Below, piece after piece: positions 24,301 through 34,679 of a DNA stretch of 64,000 nt. Location of the stretch: positions 273,463,369 to 273,527,368 of the forward strand of contig NC_057807.1 in the NCBI RefSeq assembly GCF_018294505.1, given 5' to 3'. Below the pieces are notes generated by a model. It was not told the DNA's origin, searched no databases, and saw only the letters and a program-made list of their open reading frames with translations. This DNA comes from Triticum aestivum. Lineage: Eukaryota > Streptophyta > Magnoliopsida > Poales > Poaceae. A program made the translations under genes and the position numbers. Positions within the stretch are counted from its first letter, which is position 1; every line of letters starts with the position of its first letter.

Positions 24301-24318
24301 GCCTCCCGCTCCGGACAT
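21304..24318 (-). CDS. Intact six-exon antisense gene of the Fatima-like element (PF04195-like)
   Basis: Predicted exons: 24318-23455, 23372-22990, 22906-22480, 22335-22221, 22136-21864 and 21776-21304. All introns are short (82-144 bp) with GT-AG ends; donors are GTAAGC, GTAAGT, GTAAGA, GTGAGT and GTAAGG. Phases are 0,2,0,1,1, and the joined reading frame is open from ATG 24316-24318 to TAG 21304-21306, about 844 residues. Exon 1 carries the conserved domain (SHFLRG, PNFILNISAF, AECGG, TSWKE). Exon 2 is Lys/Asp/Glu-rich with nuclear-signal-like basic runs, exon 3 is acidic and Pro-rich, exons 4-5 read as coiled coil, and exon 6 is a distinct C-terminal domain. The layout matches the antisense gene at 8871-13027. 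Its role is unknown; Gag-like, DNA-binding or transposition-helper roles would all be guesses. Exon ends are hand predictions. Confidence 0.85.
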
Positions 24319-24431
24319 AGTTGGAGAAGGTTGAGGTGAGATGTGCGGACTTGGGCGCTGGAGCTCGAGTTCGCAGAGATGGATAGGCAAAGGAGGAAGA
24401 AGGCGTAGGTAAAAGGGTAGATCTTTATCCC

Positions 24432-24438
24432 CTTATAT
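24432..24438 (-). promoter_or_regulatory. Candidate TATA box of the intact antisense gene
   Basis: The minus strand reads CCATATAAGG about 115 bp upstream of the ATG at 24318. It lies inside the interior, so transcription may not depend on the LTR. The spacer 24439-24859 shows no coding text. Confidence 0.5.
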
Positions 24439-24859
24439 GGGCGGACGAAACCATGCGTCCCCACCGGCCTGATAAAACTCGCTTATCTCCCAAGCGCCGC
24501 AATCAATGGCGCGGTTGGGTTACCCACGTCCGTATTGATGAGAATCCCGGGATAAGGGGAACACGATCTCTGCTTCGACAAGACGTGCCAAGGAAACCGC
24601 TTCGCTAGACGCGCGGAGGTGGTATAATAAAAACGATTCGAGTAAAGGCTTGGTTGTGGTGTGACGTCACGCCACAAAATACGTCAGCAGATTGAACTTG
24701 TGTAAATATTATTCTCTCTACGGTGGTATGTGGAATTTATTTTGCAGAGCCGGACACTATCCTGGTGTTCACAATCTTCTATAAATTATTCGGAGGAGGA
24801 ACCCGCCTTGCAACGCCGAAGACAATATGCGCGCCGGACTCGTCGTCATTGAAGCCTGG

Positions 24860-24871
24860 TTCAGGGGCTAC
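24860..24871 (+). other. Polypurine tract of the Fatima-like element
   Basis: TTCAGGGGCTAC directly precedes the 3' LTR. Its core AGGGGCT recurs at 20222, 20614, 21000 and 22431. Confidence 0.7.
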
Positions 24872-25344
24872 TGAGGGAGTCCTGGACTAGGGGGTGTCCG
24901 GATAGCCGAACTATCATCATCGGCCGGACTCCAAGACTATGAAGATACAAGATTGAAGACTTCATCCCGTGTCCGGATGGGACTTTCCTTGGCGTGGAAG
25001 GCAAGCTTGGCAATACGGATATGTAGATCTCCTACCATTGTAACCGACTCTGTGTAACCCCAGCCCTCTCCGGTGTCTATATAAACTGGATGGCTTTAGT
25101 CCATAGGACGAACAACAATCATACCATAGGCTAGCTTCTAGGGTTTAGCCTCCTTGATCTCGTGGTAGATCTACTCTTGTAATACCCACATCATCAATAT
25201 CAATCAAGCAGGACGTAGGGTTTTACCTCCATCAAGAGGGCCCAAACCTGGGCAAAACATTGTGTCCCTTGTCTCCTGTTACCATCCGCCTAGACGCACA
25301 GTTCGGGACCCCCTACCCGAGATCCGCCGGTTTTGACACCGACA
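24872..25344 (+). repeat. 3' LTR of the Fatima-like element
   Basis: Same length as the 5' copy, with about eight transitions, for example TTCGTCC versus TTCATCC. Confidence 0.95.
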
Positions 25345-25349
25345 CTCCT
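25345..25349. repeat. Target-site duplication CTCCT, right
   Basis: CTCCT follows the CA at 25343-25344 and matches 16266-16270 exactly. Confidence 0.95.
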
Positions 25350-26686
25350 CATCGGACTCGCTGCAGCTGGGATGGTATCCTTCTCAGACTCGGTCCACTG
25401 ATATCCCTGCTTGGCTATCCAGTCAGCCTCCGGAGTGATGTTCACCTCTGACCCACTCTCCACAATCTCGCCAAAAGTCCTCAAGATCCTCTTGTTGCGC
25501 TGGCGACTCTCCTTGGAAGCAACATGGGTCTTGTACTGCCCCTTGGCTTGCATACAAAGCAGGGTCTTCATCTTGGCCTTCAGCTTCTTAGCCCAAGAGG
25601 GCTCACTAGATGGAGGAGCATACCCAACAGAACTGTCCTCAGCCTCCTCCTCCTCCTCAACCTTGTCCTCATCCACATTCATCCTAGCAGCCTCAGCCTC
25701 GGCCCTGGTAGTGGTATTGGCCCACTTGTTCTTCAGACGTAGCTTGATAGGCTCGTGGAGAATCCAGTTTGGTGTAGAGAAGTCTTCCTCTGGAAACATC
25801 TTGTCACAAGTCTTTGAGATCAGATGGTGCGAGTAAGGACCATAGATGGGAATATTGCGATTGAAGACCGCAAACCTGACCTCATTCCACATGATATGAG
25901 AAATGTCCAGGGGCTGGGCAGCATGCTGACGCGCCTCCTCACACAGAAGCATCATATCCACAAGGTAAGCATGCACCTTATCTTTGTCGCCAACGCAAGG
26001 AAAGAGAGTGTTGCGGAAGACTCGGTGCATGACATCGAGGAAGTGGTTGAGCACCCAAGTCTGAGTGCCATTGGGATGCTTCTTCTCCACCATAAAAGGC
26101 ATAAGCTTGTCCTTGTTGGCTGGCTCGGCGTTGCCGTGAGGGCGGGTGCCAACAGGCACATTAGGCCCATCATCACAGACATTCAGCAGCGTCATGAATT
26201 CCTTCCAAGTGGCAGACAGCTTCTTCCCATTGGTCATCCAAGACAAAAATCACTCCCCATCTGTGTGGAAGTGGACGGAGGCAAAGAACTGTGCCACGAG
26301 CTCTGGGTCAAAGTCCATATGGAAAGTGATGAAGTCCTCAGTGCCAAACTACACCACCAAGTCCAGTGCCTCACCAAAGTAGTCATGGTTCTTCCTCAGA
26401 TGAGTCATGTCAATCCACTGCATTGGGACACAGAGGTTGTGCTTGGACTTGATCACATCAATGTATAAGAGATTCTGCTGCTTGGTCCAAAATAACTCAT
26501 TCCGTCTAACATTCTCACGAGGTTCACATAGGGATTGATTCTCCTTCGAATGAAGAACTAGGACAGAGGCATCTCATCCATGCCAAGAGCTGGCTCCTTG
26601 TACTTGTTGGCGGTCTTCTTGACATTGCGGTGTTGGGTATTGGAGCCCTCTGGTGCTTCTTGATTGCGCGGACGCTTCGAGCTCAT
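25350..26686 (-). pseudogene. Extra open frame downstream of pol in the SIRE-type element
   Basis: On the minus strand a frame opening near ATG 26686 (MSSKRPRNQE) continues with stops and shifts into an open stretch 26246-25350 of about 300 codons. The visible part is soluble in character: a conserved-looking N-terminal domain (WKEFMTLLNVCDDGPN, HFLDVMHRVFRNTLFP, WNEVRFAVFNR), an acidic Glu run, then a Lys-rich part. I saw no membrane segment, so an envelope-like role is not supported. It resembles proteins annotated as putative plant transposon protein, but I cannot confirm that. A TGA inside (near 26252) and the Fatima-like insertion at 25345 break it. Confidence 0.6.
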
Positions 26687-26819
26687 GTCACGGCTTGGGT
26701 TTGAGCGACAGACATTGGAGCCACCACCTATGACACACAACACAAGAACACACGAGAGAAACGAGAAGGATTAATGCAAAGACCACAACCAAAACAAGCG
26801 AAACATGTAGACATAAGAT

Positions 26820-27415
26820 TGGGAAGTTGCAACAAGGTAGCTTCGAAGTCAATGGGAGTACCTCTCCACTAAGCGGAAGTAACATTTACTTCTGCTCCAG
26901 CCGTGGTAGTACCACGCCGGGATGGCACGGTAGTACCACGCTCAGAGCGGAAGTAAAATTTTACTTCCGTGCCCCGAGCGGTAGTACCGCCCGCCCCAGA
27001 GGAATGGTAGTACTACGCGATGCGAATGCGGCTGGAGCGGTAGTACCGCACGGGAGGTGCGGTAATACCGCTCGAAATCCAATCCGGTACAACACAGATC
27101 TAGGCACATCCGTGACATTGGATCGGTACTACCGTTGATCAAAACTACTGTGTGGCAACATTCCAAATAGCATATCTACTGCACTACTACTCTCCTACAT
27201 CCTTCTCTTGCAAAGATTTGGCCTAAAATCTCAAGAACAACATGCATCTCCCCGTAAACCTAGAAGCAAAACTACGAGGCAAAGAGAGAGGGATTCAGGG
27301 AGAAACCTTGTTCCATGGCAAGAGGACGAGGTGGGGAACGATCCCAACGGTCGGAATGTGAGGAGAGCGGCCGGAGGCGGAGATCCGGCGAGGTCCTCTA
27401 GCGACGTTCTTGGGC

Positions 27416-27478
<63 letters not shown>

Positions 27479-27745
27479 GGGGTGGGGAAAAAGGGTTGAA
27501 TGGGTACGGGGGAGTTGAAACTCCCCTGCCCATACTTGACCCCCACCCGCTCGTGACGACCCGGTAGTACCATGGGTCATCGAGGTAGTACTGCTCGGGC
27601 GGAATTACCGCACTCAGGGCCGTAGTACCGCTCTTCCAGCGGCAGTAAAACATTACTGCCGCGATGGAAGCGGTAGTACCATGCTCTTCTCCTGCAGCAG
27701 TACCGTGGCATGCCGCGGTAGTACCGTAGACCCAAGAAAGTGCTC
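26820..27745. repeat. Palindrome-rich segment of the SIRE-type element
   Basis: Many copies of a palindrome of the type GCGGTAGTACCGC alternate with a second type: GGAAGTAAAATTTTACTTCC is perfect at 26949-26968, and a related GCAGTAAAACATTACTGC is near 27642. The same two palindrome classes recur in the LTRs of this family (15110-15480, 37240-37740, 47510-47590). It lies between pol and the extra open frame. Confidence 0.8.
27418..27477 (+). repeat. (GA)n microsatellite
   Basis: About 30 uninterrupted GA units. It creates long false open frames on both strands (poly Arg-Glu and Ser-Leu) that I did not annotate. Confidence 0.98.
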
Positions 27746-28149
27746 GCTTCGACAAAACAGAGAAACACGGTCTTTGCACAAACACCTTCAAGCGACCGGA
27801 CACGCACGCACACACACACGAGGCAACGCGGACACAAACACGGCACAACAAGAAGGCAAAAGACAACCAGGAACAAGCACAAGCAAAACCTCTCAAGAAG
27901 AGAGGGCGGTGGCCGAAGCCACCTATCTTTGAGTCAATTGGTATGGCACCGCGAAGAATTATCATTGGGCCCATGACCAAAACTCGTCTTTGAAGCACAC
28001 ATACCATCAAGAATGGATAATGTGAAAGAGTTGATCAATTTATGCATAATGGGGGGAGGGAGAGTTCATTGAGAGAACAACACTCCCCCTATGTCCATGC
28101 CTACATCTAAGCAAGATATCAAGTTGAGTATGGTGGGGTGTGCAAGAGT
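27746..28149. other. Non-coding interior between pol and the palindrome segment
   Basis: An AC-rich stretch near 27800-27850, then AT-rich text up to the pol stop. No gene seen. Confidence 0.4.
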
Positions 28150-31100
28150 TCAAGCTACCTTGCTCGAATCAATGATATTTAGCTCATGCCTTAACTCGCG
28201 AAATCTTGCTTCATCCAAGGGCTTCGTGAAAATATCTGCAAGGTTATCATGATTGTTGACATACTTGAGCTTGATCTCCCCTCTCCTAATGTGATCCCGG
28301 ATGAAGTGATACAGAATCTCAATATGCTTCGTCTTGAAGTGTTGCACCGGGTTGAGAGAGATCTTGATGGCACTTTCATTATCACACCAAAGAGGCACTT
28401 CGTCACAAATGACACCGTAATCCTTCAAAGTTTGCCTCATACATAGAAGTTGAGCACAACAACTACCGGCAACCACATACTCCGCTTCGGTGGACGAGAG
28501 AGACACACAACTTTGCTTCTTAGAAGACTAACTCACCAAAGAGCAACCAAGAAATTGGCACCCTCCGGAGGTGGACTTCCTATCCACTCTGTCTCCCGCC
28601 CAATCTGAGTTTGAATAGCCCAAAAGGTTGAAGTTGGCTCCTCTTGGGTACCACAAGCCAAAGTTTGGGGTATGCGCCAAATATCGAAAGATTCGCTTGA
28701 CCGCCACATAGTGGCTTTCCTTAGGCGCAGCTTGAAACCATGCACAAATTCCCACACTCAACATGATATCCAGTCTAGATGCACAAAGGTAAAGCAAGGA
28801 GCCAATCATGGAGCGATATACCTTTTGATCCACTGCTTTACCATTGGGATCTATGTCAAGTTGGCATTTGACGGGCATTGGAGTGGAGGCCGGCTTGACA
28901 TCACTTAGCTTGAATCTCTTGAGCATGTCTTGAGTGTATTTGGCTTGGTTGATGAAGGTGCCTTCTCTTCCTTGCTTGATTTCGAACCTGAGAAAGAACT
29001 TCAACTCTCCCATCATGGACATCTTGAACTTTGAGGTCATGAGAGCGGCAAATTACTCATTGAAAGCTTTGTTAGGGGAACCAAAGATAATATCATCAAC
29101 ATATAGTTGGCATACAAACAACTCCCCTTTGACCTTCTTAATAAAAAGAGTGGGGTCGATTTTCCCAATTTCAAACCCATGTTCTTGCAACAACTCGGTA
29201 AGATGCTCATACCAAGCACCTGGGGCTTGTTTAAGGCCATAGAGTGCCTTGTCGAGTTGGTACACATGATCGGGGAAATAGGGATCCTCGAACCCCAGGG
29301 GTTGTTTGACATACACCAACTCATTAATAGGACCATTAAGAAAAGCACTTTTCACATCAATTTGTTGCAGCTTGAAGTTATGATGAGAAGCATAGTAAAT
29401 CAACAAACGAATAGATTCGAGGCGAGCAATGGGAGCAAAGGTTTCACCATAGTCGATACCCTCGACTTGGGAGTAGCCTCGTGCTACCAAATGAGCCTTG
29501 TTGCGAACAATAATCCCGTGAGCATCTTGCTTGTTCTTGAATATCCACTTGGTTCCAATGACATTATGGTCCCCCGATGGCCTTGGCACCAATCTCCACA
29601 CCTTGTTGTGCTCGAAGTTGTTGAGTTCTTCATGCATGGCATTGAGCCAATCCGGATCCTTGAGCGCCTCATAGACCTTTTGGGGTTCGACACAAGAAAC
29701 AAACGCGTGATGTTCACAACAGTTTGCTAATTTTCTACGAGTTCTTACCCCCTTTCTTAGGCTTCCAAGCACATCCGTCATGAGATGATCTTTGGTTGTG
29801 AGCTTGGATGCAATCTTAGCGGCACGATGCTCCAATTCCTCCTCAAGAGTGAGATGAGGAGAGGTAACTTGATCATCTTGAGCGTCGTCTTGAGCTTGTT
29901 CTTGATCTTGAGCTTGCTCTTGATCTTGAACTTGCTCGGAAGGGAGAACTTGACATTGGGCATCACTTGGTGGTTCACCACCATCTTGAGGTTGATCTTG
30001 CCCTTGATCTTGTTCACTTAGTTGAGGGCCTTCACTTTGTTCTTAGGAAGCGTATGGGTCTTGGGTTGGTGATGGCTCCACTTGAGTGGAGCATTGTCCT
30101 TATCCTTTGGCCACAAGGGGTTTCTCAATGGGTAGGATATGACCAACACCCATTCTTCGTATAGCTTGGGGAGGAATTTCATCACCTACATCACAAGTAC
30201 CACTTTGCTCCACTTGGGAGCCGTTATTCTTGTCAAACTCCACGTTACACGTCTCCTCAATGAGTCCGGTGGACTTGTTGAGGACACGGTAAGCATGAGA
30301 GTTTGTAGCATAACCAACAAATATGCCCTCATGAGCTCTAGCCTCAAATTTAGACAACCGAACACCTTTCTTGAGAATGAAACACTTACAACCGAACACC
30401 TGGAAGTAATTGAGGTTGGGCTTGTTACTGGTAATTATCTCATATGGAGTCTTGTTCAAGCCCTTGCGGAGATAGAGACGATTGGATGCATGGCAAGTGG
30501 TGTTGATGGCTTCGGCCCAGAAGTTGTAGGGAGACTTGAACTCTTCCATCATGGTCCTTGCCGCGTCCATCAACGTCCGGTTCTTCTTCTCCACTACACC
30601 ATTTTGTTGAGGGTGTATGGTGCAGAATATTGATGCTTGATCCCCTCATCACTAAGGAACTCATCCAAGGTGTAGTTCTTGAACTCAGTGTCGTTGTCAC
30701 TTCTTATTGTCAAGATCTTTGCATCGTGTTGACTTTGAGCTTCATTTGCAAAGTCGATGACGGTTTGTTGAGTTTCACTCTTTCTCTTGAAGAAATATAC
30801 CCAAGTGTATCTTGAATAATCACCGACAATCACCAAGCAATACTTTCTACCCCCAAGACTATCAAAGGATGGAGGCCCAAAGAGATCCATGTGAAGGAGC
30901 TCCAAGGGTCTCTTCGAGTAGATGATAGTCGTGGGAGGGTGAGCCTTCTCATGTAACTTTCCTTCGATACAAGAACTGCAAGCACGATCTTTAGCAAAGC
31001 TATCGTTTGTTAGTCCATGGACATGGTCCCCCTTGAGAAGACTTTGCAAAGATCTCATATTGACATGGGCTAAACGGCGATGCCAAAGCCACCCCACATC

Positions 31101-31510
31101 AACTATAGCCATTAGGCATCTCGCGGTCTTAGTGGGTCGCTCCAAAAAGTTAATCACATAAAGATCGTTCTCAACATGCTCAACAAAGGCTACTTTAAGA
31201 GTCTTGCTCCACAAGAGGGCCACGGTATCAATATCAAAGAATGTGGCAAAGCCCATGAGTGCAAGTTGACGAACGGGAAGTAAATTTTATGCAAGGGACT
31301 CAACAAGCATGACTTTCTCGATCGTGAGATCATGAGAAATGACAACCTTGCCAAGACCCAATACCTTGGAAGACGAGGCATCACCCACTCGACATTGGTG
31401 GGCATAGATGGAATCTTGTGCACGTCCACCACCAAGTCCTTGCTTCTGGTCATATGATTTGTGGCTCCACTATTGAGCAACCATGATCCCCCACCAGAAG
31501 CAAACACCTA
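28150..31510 (-). pseudogene. pol region of the SIRE-type element (integrase, RT, RNase H)
   Basis: On the minus strand the order is integrase, RT, RNase H, as in copia. Integrase runs from about 31256 (WHRRLAHVNM and CSSCIEGK zinc finger, LHMDLFGP and RSDNDTEF core) to 30100. RT covers 29835-29053 with YVDD at 29092-29103. RNase H covers about 28757-28150 (LSSTEAEYV, WCDNESAI). Stops or frameshifts near 30600, 30100, 29050 and 28510 split it. Sequence around LHMDLFGP and the long spacing to gag fit the SIRE group. It cannot produce a full protein. Confidence 0.9.
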
Positions 31511-31517
31511 CAAGAGA

Positions 31518-32697
31518 TCAATGCTTGGTTTTAGGTACCCATTTTGTAATGGGACCTTGGATGTTATTAACAAGGGTCTTAGGAACCCAAATATACCATT
31601 CAATGTACTCATAAGGAGAACCAACAAATTTAGCATAAACATGCCCATCACTAGCACGACATAACACATAAGAAGGGTTAAAGTCGCCGGCTTTGTTGAA
31701 AGGGGTGGCATTGCCCTTCTTGACATCACAACCCTTCACATTGTTCTTCTTATCCTTAGAAGCACCCTCACCCTCCTTCACAAAAGTTTGCTTGAGAGGA
31801 GGAGTTCGTTTGGCCTTGTCATTCTTCTTCTTGTTCTTGGACTTGGGTGCGAACCCAACTCCCTCCTTGGCCACAACTTCCTTTTGATTGCTCAAAAGGT
31901 CATTGAGATTCTTCTTACCTTGTATGCAAGACACAAGGCCTTTCTCAAGTTGCTCCTGCAACTTGGCATTCTCCTCCACAAGATGCACATGCTCACAACA
32001 CGGGTTAGTAGCATTTGCATTATCAATTAAGACCATATGATGAAAAGTGGATTTCTCCTTGGTTAGCTTCACTTGGAGTTGATCATGAGACTCCTTGAGG
32101 CTAGCATGAGCACCCTACAAGGCCTTGTGAGCCTTGTCAAGTATATCAAACTCCTCCTTGAGTCTAGCATGATCAATCCCAAGTTTAGCCTTCTCGGAAT
32201 CAAGCACACGAGATACAACAAGAGCATGATCAAGATCTTTCTTTAATTTAGCATGGTCATCATTGTGTGACTCCTCAAGAGCCAAACGGTGAACACACTC
32301 TTCCTTAAGCGCATTAGAGAGATCCGATATCTCATCGACATAGTCACGACTATGACCTTGCATCTTAGAGATGATTTCTTCATGAGCCTTGATCATGTCA
32401 TTGGCTTCACCAAGTTGTTCCAAGAGATCAACTAAGTGCTTCTTGGATTTGCCCTTGAGCTTACTCATAAAAGACTCAAATTCATTCACTTCCTCATTAG
32501 ACCCCTCACTTTCATCAATGCAATCCGTCAAGGAAGGATTAGTAATGATGGTAGTTTTGATGTTGGGGGTTACCTTGTTGGTGGCTTTGGCCATGAGGCA
32601 CTTGGCAGTGATGTTCTCGTTGGGTGAATCGAAGAGAGACACCCGTGGGGTTGTGGCAATGGCAACGGAGGCCATGGCCATGGCTTCTGTTAGAGTA
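31518..32697 (-). pseudogene. Coiled-coil and linker part of the SIRE-type gag-pol
   Basis: Two open stretches (32681-32115 and 32072-31518 on the minus strand) are in the same polyprotein direction, separated by a stop near 32116. The text is Glu/Lys/Leu-rich with heptad-like spacing (LLEQLGEANDMIKAHEEI, KLKKDLDHALVV). It continues the gag that begins at 36413 and was separated from it by the insertion 32698-35020. I saw no clear protease site; the region near 31430-31510 (WLLNSGATNHMT on the minus strand) is the likely degenerate protease, with Asn-Ser-Gly where Asp-Ser-Gly is expected. Confidence 0.7.
32693..32697. repeat. Target-site duplication GCTTC, left
   Basis: GCTTC directly before TGTTAGAGTA at 32698; its partner is at 35021-35025. 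Confidence 0.88.
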
Positions 32698-33126
32698 TGT
32701 AATGGGCCTGGGCTGGCGGTATAACCTGTTAGTCTTAGGGTTAATTAGAGATAAGGGTCGCTTGCTTAGGGGTCAAGTAAGCCTTGCTTGGGAGTCAAGT
32801 AAACCTCTCTATATAAAGAGAGGAGATGTATCAATCTAATCAAGCAAGAATTAAGAAGGAAATCCCTTCTCTCTTGCTAGAAGGAGGGCGCGAGAGGGCC
32901 GGCCGGGGGCCTTTTTGCCCACGGTCGAGCAAGATGGAAGGGGTTTCCTTCTTAATTCTTACTTGATTAGATTGATACACCTCCTCTCTTTATATAGAGA
33001 GGTTTACTTGACTCCCAAGTAAGGCTTACTTGACCCCTAAGCAAGCGACCCTTATCTCTAATTAACCCTAAGACTAACGGGCTATACCGCCAGCCCAGGC
33101 CCATTAGGCCCATTATGTACTCTAAC
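32698..33126 (-). repeat. Foldback terminal repeat (two LTR-like halves, outward 5' ends)
   Basis: The plus strand begins TGTTAGAGTATGTAATGGGCC at 32698 and the minus strand begins TGTTAGAGTACATAATGGGCC at 33126. The arms pair over about 180-190 bp each, including the TATA regions (CTCTATATAAAGAGAG near 32810 and its mirror near 32990), and leave a spacer of about 50 bp at 32879-32931. Confidence 0.85.
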
Positions 33127-33280
33127 ACTACACCCCACCTGGACATGCAGCTTGTCCTCGAGCTGCAGCCTAACCAACTTATAACAATGACTCGACGCAA
33201 CACAAACCTAACACCTAAAAACAAGCCTTTTACATCCCGGCTTGTTTTATTACTCTCAACCTGAAATGGACCGAGACGCT

Positions 33281-34654
33281 TTATTTTGGACCCCTCAACA
33301 AAAAGTGGACACCATTTGCACGTCTGACGTGCACGTGTACAGCCACCTGGATCCCATGGACACCACCTAGACCAAAGGAGTGCATGTGTATGGCCACCTG
33401 GAAGTGGTCGCAAGAGCGACAAGCAGAGGCGCCCTCGCGGCGGCCGGTGGCGGAATGCTGTGGTGCTACGCGGTGCGCTGCTGTCGGTGACACCATGCCT
33501 TCTCCCTGCCGGACAACTATTGGTCTGCACCGCATAGGGAAAAGTGGAGGGCGTGAGATGGAGAATGACGAGGAGGGGTGCACCCCCCAACCGTCGATGT
33601 CGCAGACTTTGAGGTCGCTGCCCGTGGGGAAAACAGCATGCCCACCGCTAGTGGGGGAAACCGCATGCCCAAGATCCCCAACGCCGCGGATGAGATCGAG
33701 GTCCTTTGCGCAGTGAAGGGCAACTTGGAGGAGCGGCAGCTGCAGACCACGCATCTCTCGCACATGCCGACGCGCTAGGAGGCCGCGCATAGCAGCCTGC
33801 AACCTCACGGTCGCCGACACGTGGCAAGTAGTGATCCAAGACGGAAGCGGTGATGGGGGCGGCGGGGACTGGACTTGGTGGAGCGGGACTCCCGCCGGCG
33901 TGGTCGATGCAGGGCTGGAGCTGACCGACGGTGGCGGCTGCAGCTGCAGCGGCTGCTGCGGTGGTGCACCGAGCAGCGGCAACGGCTGCTGCGGTGGTGC
34001 ACCGAGCAGTGGCAACGGCTGCTGCGGCGGAGCGCCGGGCGTGGCAGAGGCTACCAGGAGCGGAGGCTGCCACTGCAGCCAGGGCTAGGCGATGGTGGCG
34101 ATGGATGGCAGCTGCAGTGGCTGTTGTAGTGGCCCGGTGAGCGTGGTGAAGGCCGCCTGGTGCGGTGGCAGCCACGGCAGCGCGGGGGCGGCGATGGGCG
34201 CTGGAGGCGCGGCGGGAGCCGGCGTCGGCCACTTCAACCACTGTGGGGCGGCTATGGGCGGCGGCGGCAGCTGCAGCTGGGACTGCAGCGTCCCAGCGAA
34301 CGCCGCGGAGGCCCTTGGATGCGGCGAGTACCACGGCAAGGCCGGCGGCCCGGTGGGGGCGGTCGGCGGTGGCCCGTAGGGTCTGGCCAGGTACAGCTGG
34401 ACCCCCTGGACGGCTGTGACGAGGTCGTTGAGGACCCCGGTGATCTCCTCCGGGGTGTAGGCGGCGGCCGGTGGTGCGGTAGAGGGCACCGTCATCTGGG
34501 TCGTGGCGGCGCCGGAGGATGCGACCAACGGCGCGGACGGGGAGGGCACCGGTGCGGTGTAGATGGCCAGCGGCGCGATGGTGACGGTCGGCAGTGGAAG
34601 CGATGGGGTGGGCGGCGGCGAAGATATGATCAGAACTGAGCTACCGGATACCAA
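33281..34654 (-). pseudogene. Proline-rich Gag-like protein with an IQ-type motif
   Basis: One minus-strand frame from ATG 34654 to the stop at 33281-33283 (458 codons) is broken by a single TAG at 34085-34087. The first part is Pro/Ala/Ser-rich with one helical stretch (EEITGVLNDLVTAVQG). After the stop come tandem repeats of LLGAPPQQP and then LQAAMRGLLARR (near 33790), which fits the IQ consensus of calmodulin-binding sites. The C-terminal 150 residues show no feature I know. It is the only coding frame of the 2.3-kb element, so a Gag role is inferred from position. Confidence 0.55.
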
Positions 34655-34679
34655 ATTGGTAGGAGTTGGGACCCTACCG

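Larger units (their letters stand above)
16271..25344 (+). mobile_element. Fatima-like gypsy element, non-autonomous, with an intact antisense gene
   Basis: A 9.07-kb element with a 5-bp TSD and 473-bp LTRs. It encodes Gag and protease in one open frame and then stops: no reverse transcriptase, RNase H or integrase text follows. The rest of the interior is occupied by a six-exon gene on the opposite strand. I count about 8 LTR differences, all transitions (about 1.7%), suggesting insertion about 0.6-0.7 million years ago at 1.3e-8. It would need polymerase and integrase supplied by another element. The name Fatima is from memory of the LTR start TGAGGGAGTCCTGGA. Confidence 0.9.

Noticed and set aside
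27231..28010. A 259-codon minus-strand open frame and overlapping frames around 27300-27570
   Set aside because: The coding text is produced by the (GA)n microsatellite (Ser-Leu or Arg-Glu runs) and joins unrelated sequence; no domain is visible.
32698..33126. Reading the foldback as an independent MITE
   Set aside because: No separate target duplication surrounds it. The GCTTC pair encloses the whole 32698-35020 unit, and its halves look like LTR starts with TATA boxes.
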